Source of the DNA: Agrococcus jenensis
Lineage (GTDB): Bacteria; Actinomycetota; Actinomycetes; Actinomycetales; Microbacteriaceae
Assembly: GCF_003752465.1 (NCBI RefSeq)
Contig: NZ_RKHJ01000001.1
Span: 1,674,001-1,738,000 of the forward strand
DNA: 64,000 nt
Reading direction: 5' to 3'
The position numbers and the translations under genes are program-made. The notes beneath the pieces are model-generated. The model saw only the letters and a program-made list of their open reading frames with translations. It searched no databases and was not told the DNA's origin. Positions 26,787 through 38,434 of this stretch are shown in pieces; the stretch's first letter is position 1, and each line of letters begins with the position of its first letter.

Positions 26787-27473
26787 ATGACGGAGCAGAC
26801 GATCCTCGTCGTCGACGACGACCCGGCGCTCGCCGAGATGATCGGCATCGTGCTGAGCGGCGAGGGCTACCAGCTCGAGTTCTGCGCCGACGGCGCCGCG
26901 GCCGTCGACCGGTTCCACGAGGTGAAGCCCGACCTCGTGCTGCTCGACCTCATGCTGCCCGGCAAGGACGGCATCCAGATCTGCACCGAGCTGCGCGCCG
27001 AGTCCGGCGTGCCCATCATCATGCTCACGGCGAAGGGCGACCCGACCGACATCGTCGTCGGCCTCGAGTCCGGCGCCGACGACTACATCACGAAGCCCTT
27101 CAACCCGAAGGAGCTCGTCGCCCGCGTGCGCACCCGGCTGCGCCCGCAGCGGCAGGCCGACGCCGGCGTGCTCAAGGTCGCCGACCTCGAGATCGACGTC
27201 GAGGGCCACCAGGTGCGCCGAGGCGGCGACCCGATCGCGCTCACGCCGCTCGAGTTCGAGCTGCTCGTCACCCTCGCGTCGCGACCCAGCCAGGTGTTCT
27301 CGCGCGAGATGCTGCTCGAGCAGGTGTGGGGCTACCACTACAAGGCCGACACGCGCCTCGTGAACGTGCACGTGCAGCGCCTGCGCTCGAAGGTCGAGCG
27401 CGACGTCGACAACCCCGTGGTCGTGACGACCGTGCGCGGCGTCGGCTATCGCGCCGGCGCACCCCAGGCCTGA
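26787..27473 (+). CDS. mtrA: Two-component response regulator MtrA
   Basis: 228-residue OmpR-family regulator. The receiver domain (residues 1-120) has the acidic pair at 10-12, the phosphoacceptor Asp54 in DLVLLDLMLPG and the Lys in YITKPF. A winged-helix DNA-binding domain follows, with RLRSKVERD and VRGVGYR. MtrA controls cell-wall hydrolases, osmotic response and chromosome replication in actinobacteria. It is first in mtrA-mtrB-lpqB, with 8 nt before mtrB. Confidence 0.95.
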   Translation: MTEQTILVVDDDPALAEMIGIVLSGEGYQLEFCADGAAAVDRFHEVKPDLVLLDLMLPGKDGIQICTELRAESGVPIIMLTAKGDPTDIVVGLESGADDYITKPFNPKELVARVRTRLRPQRQADAGVLKVADLEIDVEGHQVRRGGDPIALTPLEFELLVTLASRPSQVFSREMLLEQVWGYHYKADTRLVNVHVQRLRSKVERDVDNPVVVTTVRGVGYRAGAPQA

Positions 27474-27481
27474 GGCCGCGC

Positions 27482-29194
27482 ATGGCCGGGCGGCGCTGGA
27501 GCTGGGAGCGGGCGACGGGCTTCCTGCGGCGCTCGCTGCAGGCGCGCGTCGTCGCCTTCAGCATGCTGCTGTCGATGCTCGCGCTCGTCGGCGTCTTCGG
27601 CTACATGTCGGCGTCCGTGGGCGAGAACCTCTTCGAGACGCGCCGCGACGAGGCCCTCGTCGAGGCCGTGCGCGCGACCGCCGGCATGCAGCAGATCTTC
27701 GACGAGGCCGTCACGCAGAGCCTGACGAGCGGAGAGGTCGACGCGCTGCAGGACCGCGCGCTCGACGCCGTCACCGGCGTCATCTCGTCGCGCTCGAGCA
27801 CCGACTACGCGATGCTCCGGGCCGAGGCGCAGGCGTCGACGCTGCTGCAGATGAACGACGTGCAGTCGCAGGGCTTCGACACCGACCTGCTGCACGCCGA
27901 CCTGCGCAGCGCCGTCGCCGCATCGGCCGACCTGCCCTTCTACCAGTCGGTGCGGCTCGCGTCGGAGACCGGCGGCGAGCCCGGCATCATCGTCGGCACC
28001 ACCGTCGACGTGCCGCTCGCCGGCCGCTACGAGCTCTACCTGCTCACGAGCCTGCAGTCGACGCAGGCGACGCTCGGCTTCATGCAGCTGACGATGATGC
28101 TCGGCGGCATCGCGCTCATCGGCCTCATCGGGCTCATCACCTGGTTCGTCGCGCGGATGGTCGTCGGGCCCGTGGAGGCGGCCGCCGCGTCGAGCGCGCG
28201 GATCGCCGCCGGCGAGTACGACGTCCGCATCCCGGTCCGCGGTGACGACGAGATCGCCAAGCTCGGCCGCTCCTTCAACGACATGGCCGACTCCATCTCG
28301 CGGCAGATCAACGAGCTCGCGACCCTGTCGACCGTGCAGCAGCGCTTCGTCTCGGACGTCTCGCACGAGCTGCGCACGCCGCTCACGACGATCCGGCTCG
28401 CCGGCGACGTGCTGCACGACCGGAGGGATTCGTTCGACCCGGTCGCGGGCAGGACGGTCGAGCTGCTGCACACGCAGATCGAGCGCTTCGAGCAGCTGCT
28501 CGCGGACCTGCTCGAGCTGAGCCGCTTCGACGCCGGCGCCGCGCAGCTCGAGATCGAGCCGACGAACCTCGTGCGGCTCGCCGAGGGTGAGCTCGCGGCC
28601 GTCGAGCCGCTCGCCGCGGAGCGCGGCACCGAGCTGCGGCTCGTCGCGCCCGGCGGGCACTTCGAGGCCGAGGTCGATCCGCGGCGCATCCGGCGCATCC
28701 TGCAGAACCTGCTCGCCAACGCGATCGACCACGGCGAGGGCAGGCCCGTCGTCGTCACGGTCGACTCGACGAGCGATGCTGCGGCGATCGCCGTCCGCGA
28801 CCACGGGGTCGGCATGACCGAGGAGGAGGCCGCGCGCGTCTTCGACCGCTTCTGGCGCGCGGACCCGTCGCGGCAGCGGCGCACGGGCGGCACCGGCCTC
28901 GGGCTCTCGATCAGCCGCGACGACGCGGCCCTGCACGGCGGATGGATCGACGTCTGGTCGCGGCCGGGGGAGGGCACGGCGTTCCGCCTCACCCTGCCGC
29001 GCGCCGGCGCGCACGCCGTGTCGTCGCCGATCGAGCTGCCGCCCGCCGACACGCAGGCGATCGAGCTGCCCCACCTCCCGCACGTGCTCGAAGCGCCGGC
29101 CGACGACGCCGGGATGGCGCTCGCCGAGCCCACGGTCGAGATCGCGCTCGTCGACCCCGCTCCGCGCGCCGCGACCGAGGAGGCCGACCGATGA
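27482..29194 (+). CDS. mtrB: Sensor histidine kinase MtrB
   Basis: 570-residue membrane kinase. A first span at about residues 20-42 is followed by an extracytoplasmic domain of about 150 residues, a second span near 205-230, HAMP, and an H-box VSHELRTPLT with the phosphorylated His near residue 294. The ATPase has LLANAIDHGEG, DHGVGM and GTGLGLSI. About 65 further residues of Pro/Glu/Ala tail follow. It phosphorylates MtrA. Start ATG 27482 has GAGG upstream, and the stop overlaps lpqB by four bases (ATGA). Confidence 0.94.
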   Translation: MAGRRWSWERATGFLRRSLQARVVAFSMLLSMLALVGVFGYMSASVGENLFETRRDEALVEAVRATAGMQQIFDEAVTQSLTSGEVDALQDRALDAVTGVISSRSSTDYAMLRAEAQASTLLQMNDVQSQGFDTDLLHADLRSAVAASADLPFYQSVRLASETGGEPGIIVGTTVDVPLAGRYELYLLTSLQSTQATLGFMQLTMMLGGIALIGLIGLITWFVARMVVGPVEAAAASSARIAAGEYDVRIPVRGDDEIAKLGRSFNDMADSISRQINELATLSTVQQRFVSDVSHELRTPLTTIRLAGDVLHDRRDSFDPVAGRTVELLHTQIERFEQLLADLLELSRFDAGAAQLEIEPTNLVRLAEGELAAVEPLAAERGTELRLVAPGGHFEAEVDPRRIRRILQNLLANAIDHGEGRPVVVTVDSTSDAAAIAVRDHGVGMTEEEAARVFDRFWRADPSRQRRTGGTGLGLSISRDDAALHGGWIDVWSRPGEGTAFRLTLPRAGAHAVSSPIELPPADTQAIELPHLPHVLEAPADDAGMALAEPTVEIALVDPAPRAATEEADR

Positions 29195-30843
29195 TCCGCT
29201 CCCTCGCCGCCATCGCGGCCGCCGCGGTGCTCGTGCTCACGGGCTGCGTCGCCATCCCCGACTCCGGCGCCGTCACCGAGGGCGTGGTCGACGTGAGCGA
29301 GCAGGAGAACGGCCTCGTCTTCCTCGCGCAGGAGCCCGAGGAGGGCGCGACGCAGGAGCAGATCATCCTCGGCTTCCTGAGCGCGGGCATCAGCCCGGAC
29401 GACGACTTCTCGATCGCTCGGGAGTTCCTGACGCGCGACGAGGCGCAGCGCTGGCAGCCGGACGCCGGCGTGATCGTGCGCGCCGGCCCGCCGGAGGTCT
29501 CGTTCGGCAGCGAGACGCAGGCCACCGCCGTCGTGGCCGCCATCTCCGAGGTCGACGCCGGCGGTGCGCTCCGGCGCCCGGGCGATGACCGGATGCTCGA
29601 GTTCGAGATGCTGCTGCAGGACGGCCAGTGGCGCATCGCGGCCGCGCCGGACGGCATCGTGCTGTCGAGCTTCCACTTCGCCGAGCTGTTCCGCATGCAC
29701 GCGCTGCACTGGATGACCCCGGACGCCACGCGCTCGGTGCCCGAGGTGCGCTGGTTCGAGCGCACCGCGACCACGCTGCCGTCGCGCATCATCGACGCGC
29801 TGCTCGACGGCCCCTCCACCTGGCTGTCGCCGGCCGTCGTCACGTCGGGCGCCGCCGACGCATCGCGGGTGGGCGAGCCGCGCGTCGACGGCACGACCAT
29901 GACGGTGACGGTCGACGCCACGCAGATCCAGCAGCTCGGCCCCGGCAGCCTGCAGGCGCTCTCGCAGCAGCTCGCGCTGTCCCTGCGCACGGTCGGGGTG
30001 CGCGAGGTCGTCGTGGAGGTCAGCGGCAATCCCGACCTCTCGGCATCGAGCGCCGCGAGCCCGCCGATCGACCTCGGGGCCGTCGATCCGCGTCCGCTCG
30101 TGCTCGACGGCACGTCGCTGCGCCCGATCGGGGCGGGGGCGTCGACGATCGAGGACGTCGGGCAGACGCTCAGCGCGATCGGTGCGACGAGCTACACCGT
30201 CGGTGCCGAGGGCGGCGTCGCGCACACCGGCACGACCGCGGTCTGGATCGAGGCGGGCGCCGATCCCGTGACGATCTCCGCCGACGCGGCATCGGTGGGC
30301 ACCGTCGACGACAGCGGTTGGGTGCTGCTGCAGGAGCGCTCGGCCCCGCAGCGGCTGCTCGCGTGGCGCGACGGCGAGCGGGTCGAGCTGGGGCTGCCGC
30401 AGGGCACCGGCCGCATCACCGCGATGGAGCTCGCCCGTGACGGCTCGCGGCTCGCGATCGTGACGGTCGACGGCGACGCGAGCCAGGTGCTCGTCGCGGC
30501 CATCGTGCGCGACGCCGAGGGGAGGCCCGCCTCGCTCGGCGAGCCGTACCCCCTGCCGCTGCTCGACGGCGTCGCGACCGACGTGACGTGGTCGGGGCCG
30601 ACGCAGATCGCGGTGCTCGCCGCGGGTGGCGACCAGGCGCAGATCGCCACGCTCGTCGTGGGCGGCGACTCCGAGCAGCTGCCGCAGCCCGGCGTGCCGG
30701 TGCAGGCGCTCGTGGGTGGCAGCGAGGGCACCTCCACGCTCCGCGCGCTCGGCGCCGACGGCTCGCTGCTCTCGCAGCGCGGCCGGGTCTGGACCGCGGC
30801 CGACGGCCTCGGCCCGATCTCGCTCATCGCCACGCAGCAGTAG
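29191..30843 (+). CDS. lpqB: Lipoprotein LpqB, MtrB-associated
   Basis: 550-residue lipoprotein (VLTGC, Cys19) that in mycobacteria interacts with the MtrB extracellular domain and tunes MtrA signalling. It has an N-terminal helical segment, a GerMN-like domain (about residues 190-275, including SRIIDALLDGPSTWL) and a C-terminal beta-propeller-like half with repeated strand patterns such as DSGWVLLQ and GSRLAIV. The four-base overlap with mtrB ties the two together. Confidence 0.92.
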   Translation: MIRSLAAIAAAAVLVLTGCVAIPDSGAVTEGVVDVSEQENGLVFLAQEPEEGATQEQIILGFLSAGISPDDDFSIAREFLTRDEAQRWQPDAGVIVRAGPPEVSFGSETQATAVVAAISEVDAGGALRRPGDDRMLEFEMLLQDGQWRIAAAPDGIVLSSFHFAELFRMHALHWMTPDATRSVPEVRWFERTATTLPSRIIDALLDGPSTWLSPAVVTSGAADASRVGEPRVDGTTMTVTVDATQIQQLGPGSLQALSQQLALSLRTVGVREVVVEVSGNPDLSASSAASPPIDLGAVDPRPLVLDGTSLRPIGAGASTIEDVGQTLSAIGATSYTVGAEGGVAHTGTTAVWIEAGADPVTISADAASVGTVDDSGWVLLQERSAPQRLLAWRDGERVELGLPQGTGRITAMELARDGSRLAIVTVDGDASQVLVAAIVRDAEGRPASLGEPYPLPLLDGVATDVTWSGPTQIAVLAAGGDQAQIATLVVGGDSEQLPQPGVPVQALVGGSEGTSTLRALGADGSLLSQRGRVWTAADGLGPISLIATQQ

Positions 30844-30905
30844 CGCCGTCCACAGGCGCCCCTCGTCGACGAGCACGGCGACGCCTCCGCCCGCATCATG
30901 GGGCC

Positions 30906-31574
30906 ATGCGGATGCAGGCGCGAGCGGCGGCGGGCCGGGGGTCGATCGCCGCGGCCCTCCGCGAGGCGGCGAGCGTGCTGTGGCCCGTCGCGTGCGCCGG
31001 CTGCGGCGCGGTCGACGTCGCCGTCTGCGGCGCGTGCTCGGCGGCGCTGCGCGGCGGACCGCTGCGGGAGGCGCTCGACGGCGTGCCGCTGCTCGCCGCG
31101 GCCCCCTACGAGGGACCGGTGCGCGAGCTCGTCGCAGCGTGCAAGGAGCGCGGGGGCCGAGCGGAGGCGCGGGCGCTGGGCGCGGGGCTCGTGCTCGCGA
31201 TCGCCGCCGCACCGGCGGGGGCGCTCGTGCGCGTGCCGTCGAGCCGCGCTGGGATGCGGCGGCGCGGCTTCGACCCGGTCGTGCTCGTGCTGCGCGCGGC
31301 CGGGCTGCGCGCGACGCCGCTGCGGCGCATCCGGGGCGGCGGCGCGCAGAAGCAGCGGTCCGCCGAGGCCCGGCGGGTCGCCGCGGTGGGGTCGCTCGCA
31401 CTGCCGTCGAGCGCGGCGCGCCGGCTCGAGGGCCGCGCGGTCGTGGTGGTCGACGACGTCGTGACGAGCGGTTCGACGGCGCGTGAGGCGGTGCGCGCCC
31501 TGCGCGCGGCGGGGTGCCGGCCGGTCGCGATCGTCGCGGTCGCGCGCACGCCCAAGCGGGTTCCGGGGAGGTGA
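30906..31574 (+). CDS. comF: ComF-family phosphoribosyltransferase-like protein
   Basis: 222-residue ComF-type protein. An N-terminal Cys-rich element (CAGCGAVDVAVCGAC, four Cys as two CxxC pairs) is followed by a PRTase domain with the signature VVVVDDVVTSGSTARE near residue 180. Homologues take part in DNA uptake and recombination in competent species. No other competence gene is visible here apart from the distant prepilin peptidase. Start ATG 30906 follows CATCAT at 6 nt. Position between lpqB and hpf is conserved in actinobacteria. Confidence 0.9.
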   Translation: MRMQARAAAGRGSIAAALREAASVLWPVACAGCGAVDVAVCGACSAALRGGPLREALDGVPLLAAAPYEGPVRELVAACKERGGRAEARALGAGLVLAIAAAPAGALVRVPSSRAGMRRRGFDPVVLVLRAAGLRATPLRRIRGGGAQKQRSAEARRVAAVGSLALPSSAARRLEGRAVVVVDDVVTSGSTAREAVRALRAAGCRPVAIVAVARTPKRVPGR

Positions 31575-31596
31575 GCCGACGCACGGCGCCCGGGGG

Positions 31597-31602
31597 TAGA
31601 GT
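31597..31602 (+). promoter_or_regulatory. -10 element of hpf
   Basis: TAGAGT gives a leader of roughly 55 nt before the hpf ATG, which has GGGAGG at 31653-31658. Confidence 0.5.
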
Positions 31603-31663
31603 GCAGGCCACGCACGTCGGCATTGCACGCCGCAGCGCCGACGCCGACCAACGGGAGGCCACG

Positions 31664-32368
31664 ATGGACATCACGTTCGGCGCCAAGGGCGCAGACATCA
31701 CAGACCGGTTCCGCGCATATGCGGAGGAGAAGCTCGCGAAGGTCACGCAGCTCCTCCCGCGGGCCACGGCGCTCGATGTCAAGCTCACCCGACACGCGGA
31801 TCCGCACGCCGCCATCGCGGGCGGCAGGGTCGAGATCACCGTCCACGGCCCCGGCTCGATCATCCGCTCGGAGGCCGACGGCCCCGACAAGTACATGGCG
31901 TTCGACTCCGCCTTCCACCGCATCATGGAGCGCGCCCGCCGTGCCCACGACAAGCGCCACGACCACAGCGCCCGCCGGCGCACGCCGCTCCGCGACGCCG
32001 CCGTCACCGGCTTCGAGCAGGTCGCCGTCACCCCGGCCGACCCAGCGCTCGTCGAGGCCGTCGCGACCGGCGCGATCCCCGTCGTCGCCCAGGAGCAGCC
32101 CGAGGCCGAGAACCAGTGGTCGCCCGTGGTGATCCGCGAGAAGCGGTTCCCCGGCAAGCGCATGAGCGTGCGTGATGCCGTCGACCAGATGGAGCTGGTC
32201 GGGCACCCCTTCTACCTCTTCGTCGACGAGGCCACCGATGAGTGCGCCGTCGTCTACCGCCGCAAGGGCTGGTCCTACGGCGTCATCTCCCTCGACGACG
32301 AGGCCGCCGAGGACGGCACCGAGGCCCGTGTCGTGGCCGACAGCGAGAGCGAGCGCGCCGCGTCCTGA
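31664..32368 (+). CDS. hpf: Long-form ribosome hibernation promoting factor
   Basis: 234-residue long HPF. Residues 1-105 are the S30AE domain that sits in the decoding centre of idle ribosomes. The C-terminal 60 residues (SPVVIREKRFPGKRMS, ELVGHPFYLFVDEAT, VVYRRKGWSYGVI) are the dimerisation domain that joins two 70S particles into 100S. GGGAGG precedes the ATG. A strong terminator follows 8 nt after the stop, separating it from secA. Confidence 0.95.
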   Translation: MDITFGAKGADITDRFRAYAEEKLAKVTQLLPRATALDVKLTRHADPHAAIAGGRVEITVHGPGSIIRSEADGPDKYMAFDSAFHRIMERARRAHDKRHDHSARRRTPLRDAAVTGFEQVAVTPADPALVEAVATGAIPVVAQEQPEAENQWSPVVIREKRFPGKRMSVRDAVDQMELVGHPFYLFVDEATDECAVVYRRKGWSYGVISLDDEAAEDGTEARVVADSESERAAS

Positions 32369-32376
32369 CCGCGCAG

Positions 32377-32408
32377 AGCGGCACCCCAGATGGCTCTGGG
32401 GTGCCGCT
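32377..32408 (+). terminator. Hairpin terminator between hpf and secA
   Basis: Perfect 14-bp stem AGCGGCACCCCAGA (32377-32390) with 32395-32408, and a TGGC loop. No T-tract. Confidence 0.85.
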
Positions 32409-32421
32409 CGTGGCGCGTTGC

Positions 32422-32427
32422 TACGAT
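32422..32427 (+). promoter_or_regulatory. -10 element of secA
   Basis: TACGAT directly after the hpf terminator; leader about 50 nt, with GGGAGG at 32469-32474 before the GTG. Confidence 0.5.
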
Positions 32428-32482
32428 GAGCAGTCGGTCAACGGACCGTGACCGAACCCCTACCTCACGGGAGGCATTCCTC

Positions 32483-35290
<2,808 letters not shown>

Positions 35291-35296
<6 letters not shown>

Positions 35297-35467
35297 TCGA
35301 GGAGCAGCCGGACGGAGTCCGGCCGCGTATCGAGATCACTCTCCTTCGTCTGCGGATCGTCTCGATACGCGGCCTTCGGCTGCTACTCGACGAGCGTGGG
35401 GGAGCGGCCTTCGGCTGCTACTCGACGAGCGGGTGGGAAGCGGCATTCGGCTGCTCCTCGACGAGCG
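35291..35467. repeat. GATCGAGTAGCAGCCG repeat family cluster after secA
   Basis: One copy in the same orientation as the metG-side element (35291-35338, with CGTATCGAGATC). It is followed by three copies in the other orientation, each containing a 27-nt CGGCCTTCGGCTGCTACTCG-type unit at 35370-35396, 35405-35431 and 35441-35467 (spacing 35 and 36 nt). The secA stop codon (35294-35296) is within the first copy. The cluster fills the gap between the convergent ends of secA and the trypsin-like gene. Confidence 0.9.
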
Positions 35468-35483
35468 GGTGGAGGCGCGCGGG

Positions 35484-36548
35484 TCAGTCGTCGAGCGTGC
35501 GCAAGCCGTTGTAGGCGGTGGCGCCGAGCGGCGGCCCATAGGCGCCCGTCTCGCCGCCGTTCGAGTAGACCGCGGTGATGTGCCCGGCCCCCGTCTGCGG
35601 ATCGAGGTTCGAGACGAAGCCTGAGCCCGAGGCGCCGTCGCCCATCTCGCAGTCCGCCCCGTAGTTCGCGTCGCCGCCCGCGCCGTAGTCGAGCTCGTCC
35701 TCGGCGCAGTGGCGCAGCACCTCCGCGTCGAACGCGTCGTTGCCGGGATAGCCGGCGATCACCACGCCGTTCGTCTCGGCCGTGAAGCTCACGCCCTGTC
35801 CGCCGACGACGTCCTCGAGCGTCGTCTCGCCCTGCGGCGCGAAGCGGACGAACCCGAAGTCGAAGCCCATCCAGCCGTCGTCGTCAGCGCCGTCGAGCCA
35901 GCGGTCGTTCGACTCGAGGTACTGGTCAGGCACCCACCAGCGCTCGGCCTCCCAGGTGCCGAAGGGCGCGTCGCCGCGCTCGTAGCCCGGCTCGAAGGTG
36001 ATCCGGTCGTAGTAGTCGCGCGTCTCGTCGTCGAAGACGCAGTGCGCGGCCGTGACGACGACGAGCCCGGACTCGCTGTTGATGACCGTGCCGCTGCACG
36101 TGTACTCGGCGTCGTCCGCCTCGAGCACGAGCCGACCGACGGTCGTGAGCAGCAGGCTCGCGTCGGCCGTGTGCGGCGTGCCGGCCAGCAGCTCGTCGCC
36201 GCCGTCGTGCGCCGGCATCGCGATGCCTGGCGCGACCCTGGCCGTGCCGCGCGTCGGCTCGAGCACCAGGTCGAGCGCGGCATCCGGGAAGTACCCGTCG
36301 ACGGTCTCTCCCTGCGAGCCGGCGTAGAGCTCGCCGGTGTCGGCGGCCGTCTCGTCCGTCGTCGTGATCGGTGCGTCCGGCTCGACCGGCCGCACCTCGA
36401 TCTGCGGCTCGCCCGACGGACGCGGGGTCTGCGAGGGCGGCTGCTGCGGCTGCCGGGTGGGCAGCGGCGGCGCCAGGATGATGCATCCGCTCATCGTCAG
36501 GACGGCGAGCGCCGCTGCGGCCACGGCGGCGGTTCGAGCGAGGCGCAT
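35484..36548 (-). CDS. Trypsin-like serine protease lipoprotein
   Basis: 354-residue secreted protease-like protein. The signal peptide ends MSGC (Cys22), followed by a Pro/Gln/Ser linker to about residue 60. The chymotrypsin-fold triad is visible: His in VVTAAHCVFDD, Asp in DFGFVRF and the nucleophile Ser in GDGASGSGFVS. Paired cysteines (CSG...AAHC, RHCAED...DCEMG) fit the fold. It resembles the glutamyl-endopeptidase-like family of actinobacteria. TAGCGT lies 6 nt before the ATG (leaderless). Confidence 0.88.
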   Translation of the reverse strand: MRLARTAAVAAAALAVLTMSGCIILAPPLPTRQPQQPPSQTPRPSGEPQIEVRPVEPDAPITTTDETAADTGELYAGSQGETVDGYFPDAALDLVLEPTRGTARVAPGIAMPAHDGGDELLAGTPHTADASLLLTTVGRLVLEADDAEYTCSGTVINSESGLVVVTAAHCVFDDETRDYYDRITFEPGYERGDAPFGTWEAERWWVPDQYLESNDRWLDGADDDGWMGFDFGFVRFAPQGETTLEDVVGGQGVSFTAETNGVVIAGYPGNDAFDAEVLRHCAEDELDYGAGGDANYGADCEMGDGASGSGFVSNLDPQTGAGHITAVYSNGGETGAYGPPLGATAYNGLRTLDD

Positions 36549-36554
36549 GCTGCG

Positions 36555-36560
36555 ACGCTA
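36555..36560 (-). promoter_or_regulatory. -10 element of the trypsin-like gene (leaderless)
   Basis: TAGCGT on the minus strand, 6 nt before the ATG at 36548. Confidence 0.55.
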
Positions 36561-36602
36561 GGGCGGTGCGCCGCAGGATCGCTGTGAACGCGGCGCGCGG
36601 CG

Positions 36603-37370
36603 TCAGGCCGGCGGCGCGACGGCGACGAGCATGATCGCCGTCCAGTGGCACAGGAACGCGACGAGCGTGCAGGCGTGGAAGATCTCGTGGAAGCCGAAGC
36701 GGCCCGGGAACGGGTTCGGCTTCTTCATCCCGTAGGCGATGGCGCCGACCGTGTAGGCGAGCCCGCCTGCGATCACGAGCGCCGCGGTCATCGCGTTCGC
36801 GGACCAGATCTGCGGCAGGAACGCGACGGCGGCCCAGCCGAGGGCGAGGTAGATCGGCACGTAGAGCCAGCGGGGCGCGTGCAGCCAGAAGATGCGGAAC
36901 GCGATGCCGAGCACGGCGCCGGCCCAGATGACCGTGAGCAGGATCCAGTCGGTGGGCGACGGCAGCGTCAGCAGCGCGATGGGCGTGTAGCTGCCCGCGA
37001 TGAGCAGGAAGATGTTGGCGTGGTCGAGCCGCTTGAGCAGCACGCGCGTGCGCTCCTGCCAGTGGAAGCGGTGGTAGACGGCCGAGACGCCGAACATCAG
37101 CAGGCTGGATGCGGCGTACACGGCGGTGGAGACCTTCGCGGTCGCGCCGTCGGCGATCACCACGAGCACGATGCCGGCGATGAGCGCGAGGGGCGCCGTC
37201 CCTGCGTGGATCCAGCCGCGCCACGTGGGCTTCTGCTCGACGGCGGCCTCGACGATCGAGTCGCCGGCCGCCTCGATGAGCGGGAGGTGCGCGGAGGACG
37301 GGTCGCTGACCCGGACCTCGGGGGAGGGCCGGTCGGACGACGCGCCTGCCGGCTCGGACTGCAGTGCCAT
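36603..37370 (-). CDS. trhA: PAQR-family membrane protein (TrhA/hemolysin III)
   Basis: 255-residue membrane protein with seven predicted spans after an N-terminal tail of about 50 residues. Family marks are the Ser and His of SAVYHRFHW, the Asp of LKRLDHANIFLLIAGSYTP and the paired His of FGFHEIFHACTLVAF, ligands of the intramembrane zinc site in PAQR proteins. Bacterial members (TrhA) are linked to membrane fluidity homeostasis rather than haemolysis. The ATG at 37370 has TACGCT 6 nt upstream; the open frame to 37409 is rejected. Confidence 0.9.
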   Translation of the reverse strand: MALQSEPAGASSDRPSPEVRVSDPSSAHLPLIEAAGDSIVEAAVEQKPTWRGWIHAGTAPLALIAGIVLVVIADGATAKVSTAVYAASSLLMFGVSAVYHRFHWQERTRVLLKRLDHANIFLLIAGSYTPIALLTLPSPTDWILLTVIWAGAVLGIAFRIFWLHAPRWLYVPIYLALGWAAVAFLPQIWSANAMTAALVIAGGLAYTVGAIAYGMKKPNPFPGRFGFHEIFHACTLVAFLCHWTAIMLVAVAPPA

Positions 37371-37376
37371 GACGAC

Positions 37377-37382
37377 AGCGTA
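37377..37382 (-). promoter_or_regulatory. -10 element of trhA (leaderless)
   Basis: TACGCT on the minus strand, 6 nt before the ATG at 37370. Confidence 0.5.
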
Positions 37383-37440
37383 CGGCGTACGCAGTACCGC
37401 GTCGAGCATGCCGATGCCGACGTGGGGGACGAGCGCCCGG

Positions 37441-37446
37441 TAGGTT
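37441..37446 (+). promoter_or_regulatory. -10 element of uppS (leaderless)
   Basis: TAGGTT ends 6 nt before the GTG at 37453. Confidence 0.55.
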
Positions 37447-37452
37447 CGACGG

Positions 37453-38229
37453 GTGCGACTGCGCAGCTCGCCGGGATCACGGCTCGTCTACCGCTACTAC
37501 GAGCGGCGGCTGCGACGCGACCTCCAGCGCACTGCGGTGCCTCGGCACATCGCCATGATCATCGACGGCAACCGCCGCTGGGCCCGGGAGCAGAAGCTCG
37601 AGAGCGCGGGCCACGGGCACCGCGCCGGCGCCGCGAAGCTGCGGGAGTTCGTCGACTGGTGCGCTGAGATCGGCGTCGAGGTCGTGACGCTCTACCTGCT
37701 GTCGCGCGACAACCTGACCGGCCGCGGCGGCGAGGAGCTCGGCGAGCTGTGCGAGATCATCGCCGAGCTCGCCGATGACCTGTCGCGCCTGCCCGGCCGC
37801 CGCATCCGCCACGTCGGCGACACCCGCGGCCTGCCGCGCCCGCTCGTCGCGGCGCTCGAGGGTGCGGTGGCGCGCAGCGCGGACCAGGACGGCATCGTCG
37901 TGAACCTGGCCGTCGGCTACGGCGGCCGGCACGAGCTCGTCGAGGCGGTGCGCAAGATCCTCGAGGGCGCCGACGGCGCGAGCGTCGCCGAGATCGCCGA
38001 GCGCCTGTCGCCCGAGCTCATCGCCGAGCACCTCTTCACCGCCGGCCAGCCGGATCCCGACCTCGTCATCCGCACCTCCGGCGAGCAGCGGCTGAGCGAC
38101 TTCATGCTGTGGCAGAGCGCGCACAGCGAGTTCTACTTCGTCGAGGCGCTCGGGCCGGACCTGCGCGAGGTCGACTTCCTGCGCGCCGTGCGCTCGTACG
38201 GGCTGCGCGAGCGGCGCTACGGGCGCTGA
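37453..38229 (+). CDS. uppS: Isoprenyl transferase (undecaprenyl/decaprenyl diphosphate synthase)
   Basis: 258-residue cis-prenyltransferase that extends allylic diphosphates with IPP to make the lipid carrier for peptidoglycan and protein mannosylation. AMIIDGNRRWA carries the catalytic Asp38. LYLLSRDNLTGR, DLVIRTSGEQRLSDF and LWQSAHSEFYF are the IPP-binding motifs. The GTG is leaderless (TAGGTT at 6 nt). It connects functionally with ispE and ispH upstream in the pathway and with pmt, which uses a polyprenyl-phosphate sugar. Confidence 0.95.
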   Translation: MRLRSSPGSRLVYRYYERRLRRDLQRTAVPRHIAMIIDGNRRWAREQKLESAGHGHRAGAAKLREFVDWCAEIGVEVVTLYLLSRDNLTGRGGEELGELCEIIAELADDLSRLPGRRIRHVGDTRGLPRPLVAALEGAVARSADQDGIVVNLAVGYGGRHELVEAVRKILEGADGASVAEIAERLSPELIAEHLFTAGQPDPDLVIRTSGEQRLSDFMLWQSAHSEFYFVEALGPDLREVDFLRAVRSYGLRERRYGR

Positions 38230-38319
38230 CCGGGCGGCGACCTGAAGCCCAGGTTTCGATCCGGTGAACTCTGGCTGAGGCCGCGTGTGTCGGATCGCCG
38301 GATGCGCCGGGGGCGAGCG

Positions 38320-38434
38320 TAGATTCGGCCCTGTCGGGCAGTTCCGCCCGACAGCGAGCGGCCTTCGCGTCCGCGAGCAACACGGAGGTGACGGCCGCGT
38401 GATACCGACCCCAGGGTCGGCAAGGGAGCGTCAC
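38320..38434 (+). ncRNA. Structured 5' leader of the PIN-PhoH gene with a tiny ORF
   Basis: TAGATT (38320-38325) is a likely -10, giving a leader of about 100 nt. It can form a perfect 9-bp hairpin CTGTCGGGC/GCCCGACAG (38331-38354), then a GCGGCC/GGCCGC-closed stem, then CCGACC/GGTCGG (38405-38420) just before the ribosome binding site GGGAG. A GGAG-preceded four-codon ORF (GTG ACG GCC GCG TGA, 38388-38402) lies inside. I recognise no known riboswitch class. The transcript itself is inferred. Confidence 0.4.

Noticed and set aside
38230..38434. A phoAT-like antitoxin gene upstream of phoH2
   Set aside because: No separate ORF with coding character fits; only the in-frame upstream extension and a four-codon ORF exist.
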